Below, piece by piece: positions 1 to 8,480 of a stretch of 64,000 nucleotides of DNA (the first letter of the stretch is position 1; each line of letters begins with the position of its first letter). This DNA comes from Ancylothrix sp. D3o. GTDB lineage: Bacteria > Cyanobacteriota > Cyanobacteriia > Cyanobacteriales > Oscillatoriaceae. The DNA is taken from positions 114,145-178,144 of the forward strand of contig NZ_JAMXEX010000012.1 in assembly GCF_025370775.1 (NCBI RefSeq). The letters are read 5' to 3'. Under the pieces are notes generated by a model. It saw only the letters and a list, made by a program, of their open reading frames with translations, made no database searches and was not told the origin of the DNA. Made by a program: the position numbers and the translations under genes.

Positions 1-2
1 GA

Positions 3-731
3 GCTTCTGGGGTGGGGATGCTTTCTATTTTGGTGCCGAAGTCTTTAAAGTTAATGCTTAGCCCGCTACTGCCAGAAGCGTTAATTATTGGCTGTCCTGA
101 AACGGAAAGTGGGGCGCTTTCTTGTTTGCCGGTGGGTGTAGAGTTGAGTTCTTATGATGCTATTGCTTGTGGGCCCGGTTTAACGCTGGCTGCGGCGCCG
201 GTGGTGGAAACTGTGCTGGGATCTGACCGGCCTCTAATTTTAGATGCGGATGGGTTGAATGTTTTAGCTAATCTTGGTTTGTCTAGGGTTAATGAACGTC
301 AAGCGCTGACGGTGTTAACGCCGCATGGGGGAGAGTTTAAACGTTTATTTCCTGAGTTGACAGAAGACTTGACAAAAAACAGAGTTTATGCTACGCAAAA
401 AGCGGCGGCTGTTTGTGGGGGAGTGGTGTTGTTAAAGGGGGCGAGAACGGTGATTGCTTACCCGGATAATAGAGTGTGGATTAACCCGGAAAGTACGGCG
501 GCTTTGGGACGCGGAGGGAGTGGGGATGTGCTAACCGGCTTGATGGGGGGGTTGATGGCGCAGGCGCAGGCCCAAGAAAAACCGGTGGAAGACTGCGTGC
601 CGGTGGCGACATGGTGGCACTCACAAGCGGCAATTATGGCAGCAAAGGAGCGGTCTGAGCTAGGAGTAGATGCGTTTACATTAACTCAGTATTTGTCTTT
701 AGTTTGTGCTCAAATGACAAATGGCTATTGA
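3..731 (+). CDS. nnr: ADP-dependent NAD(P)H-hydrate dehydratase, 3' part (5' end outside window)
   Basis: C-terminal domain of the NAD(P)HX repair enzyme. This domain dehydrates the S-epimer of hydrated NAD(P)H using ADP. The reading frame is open to the window edge, so the N-terminal epimerase domain, if present, lies upstream; the GTG at 12 is not a convincing start. Family motifs in order are LDADGLN, LTPHGGEF, LKGARTVI and the nucleotide-binding block GRGGSGDVLTG. The stop at 729-731 overlaps the 3' end of the convergent TPR gene by 7 nt. The function is well supported; whether the full protein is the bifunctional epimerase/dehydratase cannot be seen here. Confidence 0.93.
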   Translation, partial: ASGVGMLSILVPKSLKLMLSPLLPEALIIGCPETESGALSCLPVGVELSSYDAIACGPGLTLAAAPVVETVLGSDRPLILDADGLNVLANLGLSRVNERQALTVLTPHGGEFKRLFPELTEDLTKNRVYATQKAAAVCGGVVLLKGARTVIAYPDNRVWINPESTAALGRGGSGDVLTGLMGGLMAQAQAQEKPVEDCVPVATWWHSQAAIMAAKERSELGVDAFTLTQYLSLVCAQMTNGY

Positions 732-2500
732 CCTAATAAAGTCTGCATTCGTTGATAATTACTCAGGGCTTCATAGGCGTGGGGTTTGATTTCCATAGCA
801 ATGCTGTAGGAACTCGCAGCCTCTTGATAGCGTTGCAAACTTTCGAGGACTTCGCCACGTTTTAACCAAGCATCGTATTCTCCAGCCTGAAGTTGAATAG
901 CGCGGTCGAAGCTGGCTAGGGCGTCGGAGTGACGGCCCAAAAGCATGAAAAGTTTGCCGCGTTTCACCCAAAGGCTGTAATTATTCGGCCAGGTTTGCAG
1001 AGCACCGTCGTAGGTGGCGAGGGCTTCGGAAAAATTTTGCTCGCGTTCGAGGGCGGCGGCGCGTTTAAAATGCGGTTCAATTTGATTGGGGAATAGAAAA
1101 ATCAATTGAGCGTAGGCGGCGACAGCTTCGGGATAGCGTTCTTGTTTTTCGCAAACTTGGCCGCGTTTCATCCAGCAACGATAGGCCCAAATGGGATGGG
1201 CGGGGAGTTTTTGGAGAATTTTATCATAGGCAAAAAGCGCTTCGGAGTGCCGGTTGAGTTGTTCGAGGGCTTCGCCGCGTTTAAACCAAGCTTCGGGAGA
1301 GTCGGGTAAAAGTTGAATAGCGTTGCTGTAGGCGATGATGGCTTCTTTATACCGGCCCAGTCCGTGTAGGGCGCTACCTCTGCCGATCCAAGGTTCGGGC
1401 CAATTCGGGCTAAGTTTGATAGCTTGCTCAAAGTTGGTTAAGGCGGTGTTATGTTGTCCTGACTCGCTGAGGGTGATACCGCGTCCGTACCAGCCTAGGG
1501 GAATATCGGGTTGCAGTTGAATAGCTTTGTCTAGGCAGGCGAGGGCTGCTTCATACCACTGGTGTTTGAGGGCCATGCCTTTGTGATACCAGGCCAGATA
1601 GGAGTCGGGTTGTAGAATAATGGCTTGATCGTAACAGGTGACTGCATCGGTGTAGCGCTGGAGTTGTTCGAGGGTCAGCCCGCGTTCGATCCAAGTTTGC
1701 AAGTGGTTGGAGTTGAGGGATAGAACGCGATCAAAGCTTGCTAGGGCGGCGTCGTGGCGTTTGACGTTGTTGAGGCAGATTCCTCGGTTAAACCAGCTAT
1801 TTGTATCTTTGTTGTTGAGGCGGATCGCTTTTTCGTAGGCTTCGATGGCGGCGCCGTATTGTTGTGTTTGTTGCAAAGCGCAGGCGAGATTATACCACAA
1901 AATTGCCGATTTTGTTTCTAGTTGGCAGGCTTTGCGATAGGCGTTTACAGCACGAGGATATTGTTGGAGGCTGTCGCTGACTAAGCCTTGGTAATACCAC
2001 CCTTCATAATTGTTAGGGTTGATCGATAAGCTTTGATCGAGGGAGGCGAGGGCTTGTTCGTATTGTTGGAGTTGGTAGAGAAGTTTGCCGCGCAGTAACC
2101 AGCCCCAGCATTCATCAGGTTTGAGTAGTACGGCTTTGTCGTAGGCGGCTAATGCGCTGGTAGGCTGGTCGAGTTTTTCGAGGGTGTTGCCAAGTTTTAA
2201 CCAGGCTGGGTAAAAATCTGGTTTTTCTGAGGTAACTTTTTGATAGCTAAAGAGGGCTTTTTCGTAATTAGCGCGGCTAAAAAGTTTGTTTGCGTTTTCG
2301 TAGTCGGGGATTTCGCCGCGAAATTTTTCCCCTATACTATTGGTGAAGTTTAAGATTTGTTCGAGGGGTTTGCCAAAGTCAAGGGTTTTACGCCGGCTTT
2401 TGTGTCGTTCTCGCCGGCTTGGTGTGGAAACACTCGGACTGGGGGGGGTTGGTTGGCTGTTGCCGGTACGGGTAGGCTCAAAGTTTGCGGTGTCAGTCAT
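725..2500 (-). CDS. Tetratricopeptide repeat protein, 15 TPR units
   Basis: A 591-aa protein with a polar, Ser/Thr/Pro-rich N-terminus (about residues 1-60) followed by about 15 contiguous 34-residue TPR units up to the C-terminus. Most helix A segments start with a W-x-x-R/K-G pattern and carry the usual P at the repeat end. TPR arrays form superhelical scaffolds for protein-protein contacts; no enzymatic domain, signal peptide or membrane segment is visible. It is convergent with nnr and overlaps its end by 7 nt. The partner is unknown. The DNA carries near-identical sub-repeats from unit to unit, so unit number may vary between strains. Confidence 0.92.
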   Translation of the reverse strand: MTDTANFEPTRTGNSQPTPPSPSVSTPSRRERHKSRRKTLDFGKPLEQILNFTNSIGEKFRGEIPDYENANKLFSRANYEKALFSYQKVTSEKPDFYPAWLKLGNTLEKLDQPTSALAAYDKAVLLKPDECWGWLLRGKLLYQLQQYEQALASLDQSLSINPNNYEGWYYQGLVSDSLQQYPRAVNAYRKACQLETKSAILWYNLACALQQTQQYGAAIEAYEKAIRLNNKDTNSWFNRGICLNNVKRHDAALASFDRVLSLNSNHLQTWIERGLTLEQLQRYTDAVTCYDQAIILQPDSYLAWYHKGMALKHQWYEAALACLDKAIQLQPDIPLGWYGRGITLSESGQHNTALTNFEQAIKLSPNWPEPWIGRGSALHGLGRYKEAIIAYSNAIQLLPDSPEAWFKRGEALEQLNRHSEALFAYDKILQKLPAHPIWAYRCWMKRGQVCEKQERYPEAVAAYAQLIFLFPNQIEPHFKRAAALEREQNFSEALATYDGALQTWPNNYSLWVKRGKLFMLLGRHSDALASFDRAIQLQAGEYDAWLKRGEVLESLQRYQEAASSYSIAMEIKPHAYEALSNYQRMQTLLGQ

Positions 2501-2725
2501 ACCAGGCAGAAGGTTTGTTATTTAATAGTTTTGGCTTGGGCTTATTGGCGGTGACGGGAGCTTTGTTTTAATCCCTGATAGTTATAAATTTAGCTGATAT
2601 CGTAACATACTCAAGCATTTTGGGTGGGATTTTGTGGTGTTGAGTGATGTGGATCGCTCTTTTTTATGTCTAGGATCACCCCTAGAGATATGAGGATATC
2701 ACTGAAAAAGTGATAGGGATGGTTG

Positions 2726-3055
2726 ATGATTGAAGTAGGTGCTTTTTTTTACAAAGTTTTTGGTGGAGAAGCTATGGAATTTTTTAATGACAAAGCAGGA
2801 AATCATCTACCGAGTTCAGAAAAAAACGTTTCTGTGCCTGATGTGACTGATTGGATGTATAGTAGGGCTGCAATTGTCGATTTTTGTCAGACGGTTAAGG
2901 CGCTGAAAAAAATGCTTGCTGAGGCGGGTTATTTTGAGGAGCATTTTTTGGCTATTTCTGAGGAAAAGGTGATGTTGAGTCAGGATGTGAAAAGCCTTTT
3001 ACAATCAATCTGTGAAGATGAACATTGGGAATATCTGCAAAATTATTTGCTTTAG
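2726..3055 (+). CDS. Hypothetical protein, about 109 aa
   Basis: I do not recognise a family. Two starts are possible: ATG at 2726 preceded by AGGG (109 aa), or ATG at 2774 preceded by GGAG at a good 6-nt spacing (93 aa, starting MEFFNDKAG). The protein is acidic with a predicted helical C-terminal half (roughly the segment from VDFCQTVKALKKML to YLQNYLL) and no membrane segment. It stands alone between the divergent TPR gene and codA. Coding status is supported by a clean frame and plausible ribosome-binding sites only. Confidence 0.55.
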   Translation: MIEVGAFFYKVFGGEAMEFFNDKAGNHLPSSEKNVSVPDVTDWMYSRAAIVDFCQTVKALKKMLAEAGYFEEHFLAISEEKVMLSQDVKSLLQSICEDEHWEYLQNYLL

Positions 3056-3148
3056 GGAGGTTGCGGTTGATTTTGGTTGCTCTCCTGTGTTTTGTATTCT
3101 AAAATAGTCAAGATTTTTTATTGACTGTTTTTAGATAGGGGAGTTTTT

Positions 3149-4396
3149 ATGTCGCCAAAGAGTTATGGCTTGATTTTGCGGCAATGCCGGCTGGTTTCTG
3201 GGGACGTGGTAGATATTGCGATTGATGGCAAAAAAATTGCCGCTATTTCTGAACAGATAAAGGAACGGGGAGAGGAAGAAATTTTAATAGGCGGGAGGTT
3301 GGTTTGTCCGCCGTTTGTGGATTCTCATATTCATTTAGATTCGGCTTTGACTGCCGGTGAGCCTCGTTGGAATGAAAGCGGTACCTTGTTTGAAGGAATA
3401 AAAATTTGGGGTGAACGTAAGCAATCTTTAAGCTTGAAAGATGTTAAAAAACGGGCTTTAGAAACGCTGAAATTGCAGGCAATGCAAGGGGTGTTATTTG
3501 TTCGTTCTCATGCGGATGTAAGTGAGGACAGTTTAACAGCTTTGCAGGCTTTGTTGGACGTGCGGGAAGAAGTTAAAGATTGGATTACTTTGCAGGTGGT
3601 GGCGTTTCCTCAAGATGGGATTTATGGCAAGCCTGAGAATAAGAAGTTATTGAAAGAAGCGGTGAAGATGGGGGCGGATGTGGTGGGGGGTATTCCCCAT
3701 TATGAATTTACGCGAGAGGATGGGGTGAAGTCAATTCATAAAATTTTTGAATTGGCGGAGGAATATAATAAGTTAATTGATGTTCATTGTGATGAGATTG
3801 ATGATGAGCAATCGCGGTTTTTAGAAGTAGTGGCGGCTTGTGCTTTGCGTTCGGGTATGGGGGAAAAGGTAACGGCAAGTCATACTACGGCTTTTGGTTC
3901 TTATAATGATGCTTATGCTTATAAGTTAATGGGTTTGTTGGAACGCTCAAGGATTAATTTTATTGCGAATCCTTTGATTAATATTACTTTGCAAGGGCGG
4001 ATGGATAGTTATCCTAAACGGCGGGGTGTGACGCGGGTTAAGGAGTTATGGCGGGGGGGTTTGAATGTTTCTTTGGGGCATGATTGTGTTCAAGATCCTT
4101 GGTATAGTTTGGGGACGGGAAATATGCTGGATGTGGCATATATGGCGCTTCATGTTTGCCAGATGACGGGGTTGGCTGAAATTGATGCTTGTTTTGATAT
4201 GGTGACGGTGAATGGGGCGAAGACTTTGCAGTTAAATGATTATGGAATTGCTGTAGGAAATTCGGCTTCTTTGATTATTTTGGATGCTGTAAGCCGGTTT
4301 GATGCTATTCGCCGGCGGGCGCCCGTTTGTTATGTTTTTTCACAGGGTAAATTGCTGGCTCAAAGGTCTATTTCTGAGACAAAATGGCATTTGTAG
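3149..4396 (+). CDS. codA: Cytosine deaminase (amidohydrolase superfamily)
   Basis: Cytoplasmic metal-dependent enzyme converting cytosine to uracil plus ammonia (pyrimidine salvage). At 415 aa it is close to E. coli CodA, and the metal and catalytic residues line up one position earlier than there: H60 and H62 in HIHLD, H213 and E216 in HCDE, H245 in the ASHTTAF segment, and D312 in LGHDCVQDPW. The substrate-side motif GRMDSYPKRRG is also present. A GGGGAG ribosome-binding site lies upstream of the ATG. No cytosine permease is adjacent. It sits 0.9 kb upstream of dcd and 2.5 kb from thyX, so three pyrimidine genes cluster here. Related isoguanine or creatinine deaminases are less likely given the motif fit. 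Confidence 0.9.
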   Translation: MSPKSYGLILRQCRLVSGDVVDIAIDGKKIAAISEQIKERGEEEILIGGRLVCPPFVDSHIHLDSALTAGEPRWNESGTLFEGIKIWGERKQSLSLKDVKKRALETLKLQAMQGVLFVRSHADVSEDSLTALQALLDVREEVKDWITLQVVAFPQDGIYGKPENKKLLKEAVKMGADVVGGIPHYEFTREDGVKSIHKIFELAEEYNKLIDVHCDEIDDEQSRFLEVVAACALRSGMGEKVTASHTTAFGSYNDAYAYKLMGLLERSRINFIANPLINITLQGRMDSYPKRRGVTRVKELWRGGLNVSLGHDCVQDPWYSLGTGNMLDVAYMALHVCQMTGLAEIDACFDMVTVNGAKTLQLNDYGIAVGNSASLIILDAVSRFDAIRRRAPVCYVFSQGKLLAQRSISETKWHL

Positions 4397-4701
4397 GGTA
4401 TTCCAGCCATCTTTATTGAAAATTAAGAGGCTTTTGGGGGGGGAAGCGTTTTTATTCACTGTTCGCCTCTCCCGTCTCTTGTAGGGTTTCGCACGCCCGT
4501 CTCCCCATTGGGAAAAGCCTTTGCTTGGTCGCCTGTATTCCGGGCCTCTCTTAAGACATAAGACAATTGGTACATATAGTGTTATATTGAGCAACACTCT
4601 GTTAAATCACGCTAAATATTGATTGCGGATTGTTGAGGAAACTGTTTGGTTGCCCTCAATTGATCTACTATCAAGGGGCGTAATTCGTTTAAGTAACCCC
4701 T
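4397..4701. other. Intergenic region codA-CobO-like gene
   Basis: 305 nt without a credible gene. It holds a run of eight G near 4437 and probably the promoter of the downstream gene. I see no tRNA, riboswitch or clear terminator in it. Confidence 0.5.
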
Positions 4702-5238
4702 ATGGTCGCACAGCTAGAAACTCCTATTCTCAGTTCGCCTTGTCGTGTACCTTATACAGTTGAGGGTCTGCTGCAAGTTTTCACCGGCTCTCACCGCAGT
4801 TTTTTTACAAATGTGATGGCTCAAGCTCTGCGGATTGCCGGTCAGGGGACGCCGGTGTTAGTGGTACAATTCCTCAAAGGTGGTATTGGCCAAGGCCACG
4901 AGCATCCCGTCCGCTTGGGGCAAAATTTGGACTGGATACGCTGCGACTTACCCCGCTGTATTGATACTCCCCAACTCGATGAAGCGGAAACTAAATCTTT
5001 GCGAGATTTGTGGGACTATACCAAAGAAGTTGTCAAAGCCGGTAGCTATGATCTGGTAGTTTTAGATGAATTAAGTTTAGCTATTAAATTTGGTGTGATT
5101 TCCGAGACGGAAGTGCTAGAGTTGCTCGAGCAACGTCCGCGTCATCTCGATATTATTTTAACCGGCCCGGAAATGCCAAAAGCTATCTTAGATGAAGCGG
5201 ATCAAATCACGCAAATCCGCCGTTCCCACCGGCCTTAA
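4702..5238 (+). CDS. CobO/CobA-like P-loop fold protein with degenerate Walker A
   Basis: A 178-aa protein with the fold of corrinoid adenosyltransferases of the CobO/CobA/BtuR type. Diagnostic family blocks are VLVVQFLKGG (about residues 52-61), LVVLDELSLAIKFG (about 118-131), a LLEQRP block and an ILTGPEMP block near the C-terminus. The P-loop, GDGKGKST-like in true enzymes, is here TGSHRSFFT (about residues 28-36), so the Gly/Lys/Ser-Thr residues that bind ATP are gone. Cyanobacteria carry such proteins as a distinct subfamily; the role is unknown. It is followed 74 nt later by dcd. It should not be annotated as an active adenosyltransferase without test. Confidence 0.72.
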   Translation: MVAQLETPILSSPCRVPYTVEGLLQVFTGSHRSFFTNVMAQALRIAGQGTPVLVVQFLKGGIGQGHEHPVRLGQNLDWIRCDLPRCIDTPQLDEAETKSLRDLWDYTKEVVKAGSYDLVVLDELSLAIKFGVISETEVLELLEQRPRHLDIILTGPEMPKAILDEADQITQIRRSHRP

Positions 5239-5312
5239 AAAAATCCAAATTGTAGAATAAAGATCCCTCTTTTAGGTATGCTAGTAAACTGCCTTTATTT
5301 ACTGGTGTAGCT

Positions 5313-5894
5313 GTGATCAAAAACGATATTTGGATTAATCAAATGGCTCAAAAAGGCATGATTAAACCTTTTGAGCCGCGCTTAGTTCGTAAGGTTGACG
5401 GGCTGCCGGTGATTTCCTACGGTCTCAGCAGTTTTGGCTATGATATCCGCTTATCTCCTGCGGAATTTCGCATTTTTCGCCACATCCCCGGCACCGTTGT
5501 TGACCCGAAAAACTTTAACCCCGACAATTTAGAACCGACAAAACTTTATAGCGATTCTAATGGGAGTTATTTTGTATTACCGGCTCATTCCTACGGTTTA
5601 GGAGTTGCCTTAGAACGCCTCGAAATTCCTGAGAATATCACTGTAATTTGTATTGGTAAAAGCACTTATGCCCGTTGCGGATTAATTGCGAATTTGACTC
5701 CTGGTGAGGCTGCATGGCGCGGACATTTAACTCTGGAATTTTCCAACTCTTCGAGTGCAGATTGCCGAATTTATGCAAATGAAGGGGTGGTGCAATTATT
5801 ATTTTTTGAGGGGGAACCTTGCCAGACAAGTTATGAAACTCGCAGCGGAAAATATCAAGATCAAAGCGAAGTTGTGACTCTTCCACGAGTTTAA
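5313..5894 (+). CDS. dcd: dCTP deaminase
   Basis: 193-aa trimeric enzyme deaminating dCTP to dUTP, the main feed into dTMP synthesis. Hallmarks: SFGYDIRLS near residue 41, KSTYARCGL at 116-124 (Ser117 and Arg121 of the active site), and HLTLEFSN at 138-145 containing the catalytic Glu142, followed by IYANEGVVQLLFF. The start is GTG at 5313. Although TPF is usual after the KSTYAR block, this protein has TPGEAAWRG, a small loop variation. The thyX gene lies 0.24 kb downstream on the other strand, which fits a shared thymidylate pathway. Confidence 0.95.
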   Translation: MIKNDIWINQMAQKGMIKPFEPRLVRKVDGLPVISYGLSSFGYDIRLSPAEFRIFRHIPGTVVDPKNFNPDNLEPTKLYSDSNGSYFVLPAHSYGLGVALERLEIPENITVICIGKSTYARCGLIANLTPGEAAWRGHLTLEFSNSSSADCRIYANEGVVQLLFFEGEPCQTSYETRSGKYQDQSEVVTLPRV

Positions 5895-5931
5895 AGATTG
5901 TTATACCAGATTTGATTGTGGTGGTTTTTTT

Positions 5932-5971
5932 AACCGCAGATAAACGCAGATAAACGCAGATAAATGCAGAT
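5932..5971. repeat. Tandem CGCAGATAAA decamer repeat
   Basis: Four consecutive copies of a 10-nt unit (consensus TAAACGCAGA) beginning with AACCGCAGA. A degenerate relative occurs at 23128-23190. This is a known type of short intergenic repeat in filamentous cyanobacteria. Confidence 0.8.
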
Positions 5972-5975
5972 GTAG

Positions 5976-5996
5976 AGACGTTCCGGCGGAACGTCT
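5976..5996. repeat. Palindromic AGACGTTCC repeat, dispersed family
   Basis: Perfect 9-bp inverted repeat AGACGTTCC / GGAACGTCT with a 3-nt loop, followed by TTTT. Longer relatives are at 59860-59890 and 63205-63235, and a half-copy is near 20006-20017. Placed behind dcd, it could also act as a terminator. Confidence 0.8.
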
Positions 5997-6037
5997 TTTA
6001 ACCGGATTTGGTATTATTTGTGGTTTTTCGGGGCAGG

Positions 6038-6062
6038 CGATCACAGGCGGGATGCCTGCTCC
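6038..6062. repeat. CAGGCGGGAYGCCTG palindrome, degenerate copy
   Basis: Stem CAGGC / GCCTG at 6044-6058, followed by CTCC. Cleaner copies of the same family are at 29867-29883 and 37590-37606. Confidence 0.7.
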
Positions 6063-6135
6063 TACAGTTTTTTGTTATGGGGAATCAAAAAGTTTGCTGA
6101 TCCCCAATTACCAATTTTTAGTTCCTACTTAGCTA

Positions 6136-6858
6136 TCAAGGGGCTAATCTTGCTTTTCCTAACCGGCTTGTTTCATACCACTCAGCAATTGCCGGTGTCC
6201 ATTCTTTAAAATGAGGCCACATCAATTCACACAATTTTTGAATTTCTAATTGTGCATCTTTTTTGTTTCTCAAATCACAAAAATGTAAAAATGACCGCAT
6301 ATTAAAACTGACTACAAAATGCTGCCGGTAATCAAAAGGAAGCTTGCCTCTCGCGTGTTCTTCCGCCATCCCCGCTTCAATATCAACATGATAGCGTTTT
6401 GCGGCTTCTAAACACCATTCGACATCTCTTTGACGTTGTTCTGGAGAGTAAAAATATTTCTTACCTTGCCTGTCGCTGTAATGTCCCACCGGCCTCAAAT
6501 AAAACACTTCTTCAATGTCTCTTTTTCCGATTGCTGCATCTAAAATCCGCTGGGATGTGTACCTTCCAGACTGAACATCAAACGAAACTCCTACCCGATG
6601 AGTGCGAGCTTGCTGCATGACACTATGGGGGAAAAATCCACAATTTAAAATAATTTGTGGGTGTTCTATGCAGCCGTAGTGCCCGCGATCACCGGCCAAT
6701 AATCTCTTAACAATAATCTCCCCACATTTCTCTTCTGGCGGCCAACTTTCCCGATCATCATAAACAAATCCCTCGCTATAATCTTGATGCAGCGCCGCAT
6801 AAATTACCTGTTGCGGATTGGGGGTTTTCGCAATAACTTCTACTCTAAATCTATCCAT
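6136..6858 (-). CDS. thyX: FAD-dependent thymidylate synthase
   Basis: 240-aa flavoenzyme that methylates dUMP to dTMP with methylenetetrahydrofolate, using FAD and NAD(P)H. Unlike ThyA it yields tetrahydrofolate rather than dihydrofolate. The ThyX signature (R-H-R then Ser-x4-Ser-x-Arg) appears as RTHRVGVSF with R85, H87, R88, S92, S97 and R99; the flavin/dUMP segments FNMRSFLHFCDLR and YRQHFVVS follow. It is convergent with dcd. ThyX organisms often lack FolA, which makes the DHFR-like gene at 17621-18142 relevant. Confidence 0.95.
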   Translation of the reverse strand: MDRFRVEVIAKTPNPQQVIYAALHQDYSEGFVYDDRESWPPEEKCGEIIVKRLLAGDRGHYGCIEHPQIILNCGFFPHSVMQQARTHRVGVSFDVQSGRYTSQRILDAAIGKRDIEEVFYLRPVGHYSDRQGKKYFYSPEQRQRDVEWCLEAAKRYHVDIEAGMAEEHARGKLPFDYRQHFVVSFNMRSFLHFCDLRNKKDAQLEIQKLCELMWPHFKEWTPAIAEWYETSRLGKARLAP

Positions 6859-6937
6859 CTTTCAACGCCATCAACACAAAAATCAACGCTTGCCTATTTT
6901 TAAGCAGACGTTCTATTTTCTCATAAAATGAAACGTT

Positions 6938-8386
6938 TTATTTAGATGTGCCCCGTCGCCAATTAAACCAACCCTCCAGAAAATCTTGTAACCTGCTATT
7001 TCCAGCCAAACGCAACCGGCCCCACTCAGCCGCCGTATTACTAATCATTTCTGAAAATGCCGGTGAAATTCCCCCTAATTCTGCCAACCGGCCCACCTTT
7101 ATATTTTCTCGCCTTGCCAAGCCTAGCGGATAAATCAACTCCCGCGCATTTTCTCCCACCACCACAGCCCCTAAAATTGTCCCATTACGACGCACTAAAA
7201 TTTTACAAAATCCCGTTGTCTCCCCAGAAATTATCGCCGCCGCAAAACTTTTAAAATATTGCCGCAAAACCAACAAATCCTCACCATATTCTTTGATGGC
7301 TTCAGCTTCCGTTAACCCCACTGTTGCTAATTGGGGGTCAGTTTGCATCCCCCAAGGAATCCCCGCATAATTAACCTTAAATATAGGCAAAAACAAAGCA
7401 TTTTTTACCGCCACTTCCGCCTGATAATTTCCGGCAAATTCCAAACCATAGGTACTCGCCGCTTCCCCACAAGCATAAATACGAGATGAGCTTGTTTGCA
7501 GCTTTTCATTAACCTGAATATACCGGCCCCATTTTACGCCCACCGACTCTAAATTTAATGATTTCACATCAGCAACCCGACCAATAGCTAGTAAAATCTC
7601 GTCGCCTTCTATGGCTAAATTTCCGGCCTGAATCCATTTTTTACCATCAATTTTTCTGACTTGACAAACTTCTGTATTTGTCAAAACTCTCACCCCTTCT
7701 GCTTCTAATTGCCCCTGCACTAAAAACGCAGCTTCGGCATCTTCTTTTGGCAAAATACGCGAACTTTTTACCACCAGCGTCACCGCACATCCCAACCGCG
7801 CAAAAGTTTGTGCCAATTCAATGCCAGCCGGTTCGCCGCCAATAATAATTAAACTTTTTGGGGGTTGAATTTTCCAAATTGTATCCGGGGTAAAATAGCC
7901 AATGGCTTCTAAACCTTCAATTTTGCTTGTTGTGATTGGTTTAGTGGCCGGTGCTAATAAATAACTCCGCGAAAAAAGACGGCGATTATTCACTTCAAAA
8001 CAAAGCTGTGGTTTAGGGCAAAATTGCCCATCTCCCACTATCACATCAACCCCCAAAGCCGCCAAAAGAGCCGGAGATTTATATTCTTCTAAATTAGAAA
8101 GGGCGCTCTTAACCCATTGTTTTGTTTCTTTATATCGCCAACTAATACTATTTTCTAAAAATTTATTTTCCTTAATTTCGCTGCAATAAATCCCGAATTG
8201 CTCGGCGGAAATAAATTGTTTGGCAACGTTGCCAATATGACTAAAAGCTTTAATAGATAAATTCAAATTCCTATCAGTTTGCGGGATCACCAAAGCAACA
8301 CGAGCTTTCAGCGACACAGCAACCTCAGCAGCATAAAAACCAGCTACCGTAGCGCCAACAATCACCAAATCATAATCTAAAGGCAT
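6938..8386 (-). CDS. FAD/NAD(P)-dependent oxidoreductase, disulfide-reductase fold without redox disulfide
   Basis: 482-aa protein with the architecture of class I pyridine nucleotide-disulfide oxidoreductases: N-terminal FAD site (DLVIVGATVAGFYAA, residues 6-20), NAD(P) site (IIIGGEPAGIELA), second FAD motif (IYACGEAA) and a C-terminal dimerisation domain (TDPQLATVGLTEAEA). The CxxxxC disulfide expected about 40 residues in is absent, and the C-terminal His-Glu active-site motif (HPTxxE-like) reads GGISPAFSEM, lacking the His. It is therefore not lipoamide, mercuric or glutathione reductase. An NAD(P)H:acceptor or quinone role is possible but unproven. It is encoded alone on the minus strand. 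Confidence 0.85.
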   Translation of the reverse strand: MPLDYDLVIVGATVAGFYAAEVAVSLKARVALVIPQTDRNLNLSIKAFSHIGNVAKQFISAEQFGIYCSEIKENKFLENSISWRYKETKQWVKSALSNLEEYKSPALLAALGVDVIVGDGQFCPKPQLCFEVNNRRLFSRSYLLAPATKPITTSKIEGLEAIGYFTPDTIWKIQPPKSLIIIGGEPAGIELAQTFARLGCAVTLVVKSSRILPKEDAEAAFLVQGQLEAEGVRVLTNTEVCQVRKIDGKKWIQAGNLAIEGDEILLAIGRVADVKSLNLESVGVKWGRYIQVNEKLQTSSSRIYACGEAASTYGLEFAGNYQAEVAVKNALFLPIFKVNYAGIPWGMQTDPQLATVGLTEAEAIKEYGEDLLVLRQYFKSFAAAIISGETTGFCKILVRRNGTILGAVVVGENARELIYPLGLARRENIKVGRLAELGGISPAFSEMISNTAAEWGRLRLAGNSRLQDFLEGWFNWRRGTSK

Positions 8387-8392
8387 TTGTCA

Positions 8393-8464
8393 AAATTCAT
8401 TTGTCAATGGTCATTGCTCATTAGTCATTTGTCAAAAGTCATTTGTCAAAAAAAATTCTTACAA
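8393..8464. repeat. TCATTTGTCA heptamer-type short tandem repeats
   Basis: Irregular tandem copies of TCATTTG/GTCAAA units in the gap between two minus-strand genes. A second cluster lies at 10460-10560. Short tandemly repeated repetitive sequences of this kind are common between genes of filamentous cyanobacteria. Confidence 0.75.
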
Positions 8465-8480
8465 ATAGACTTGTGGCAAA

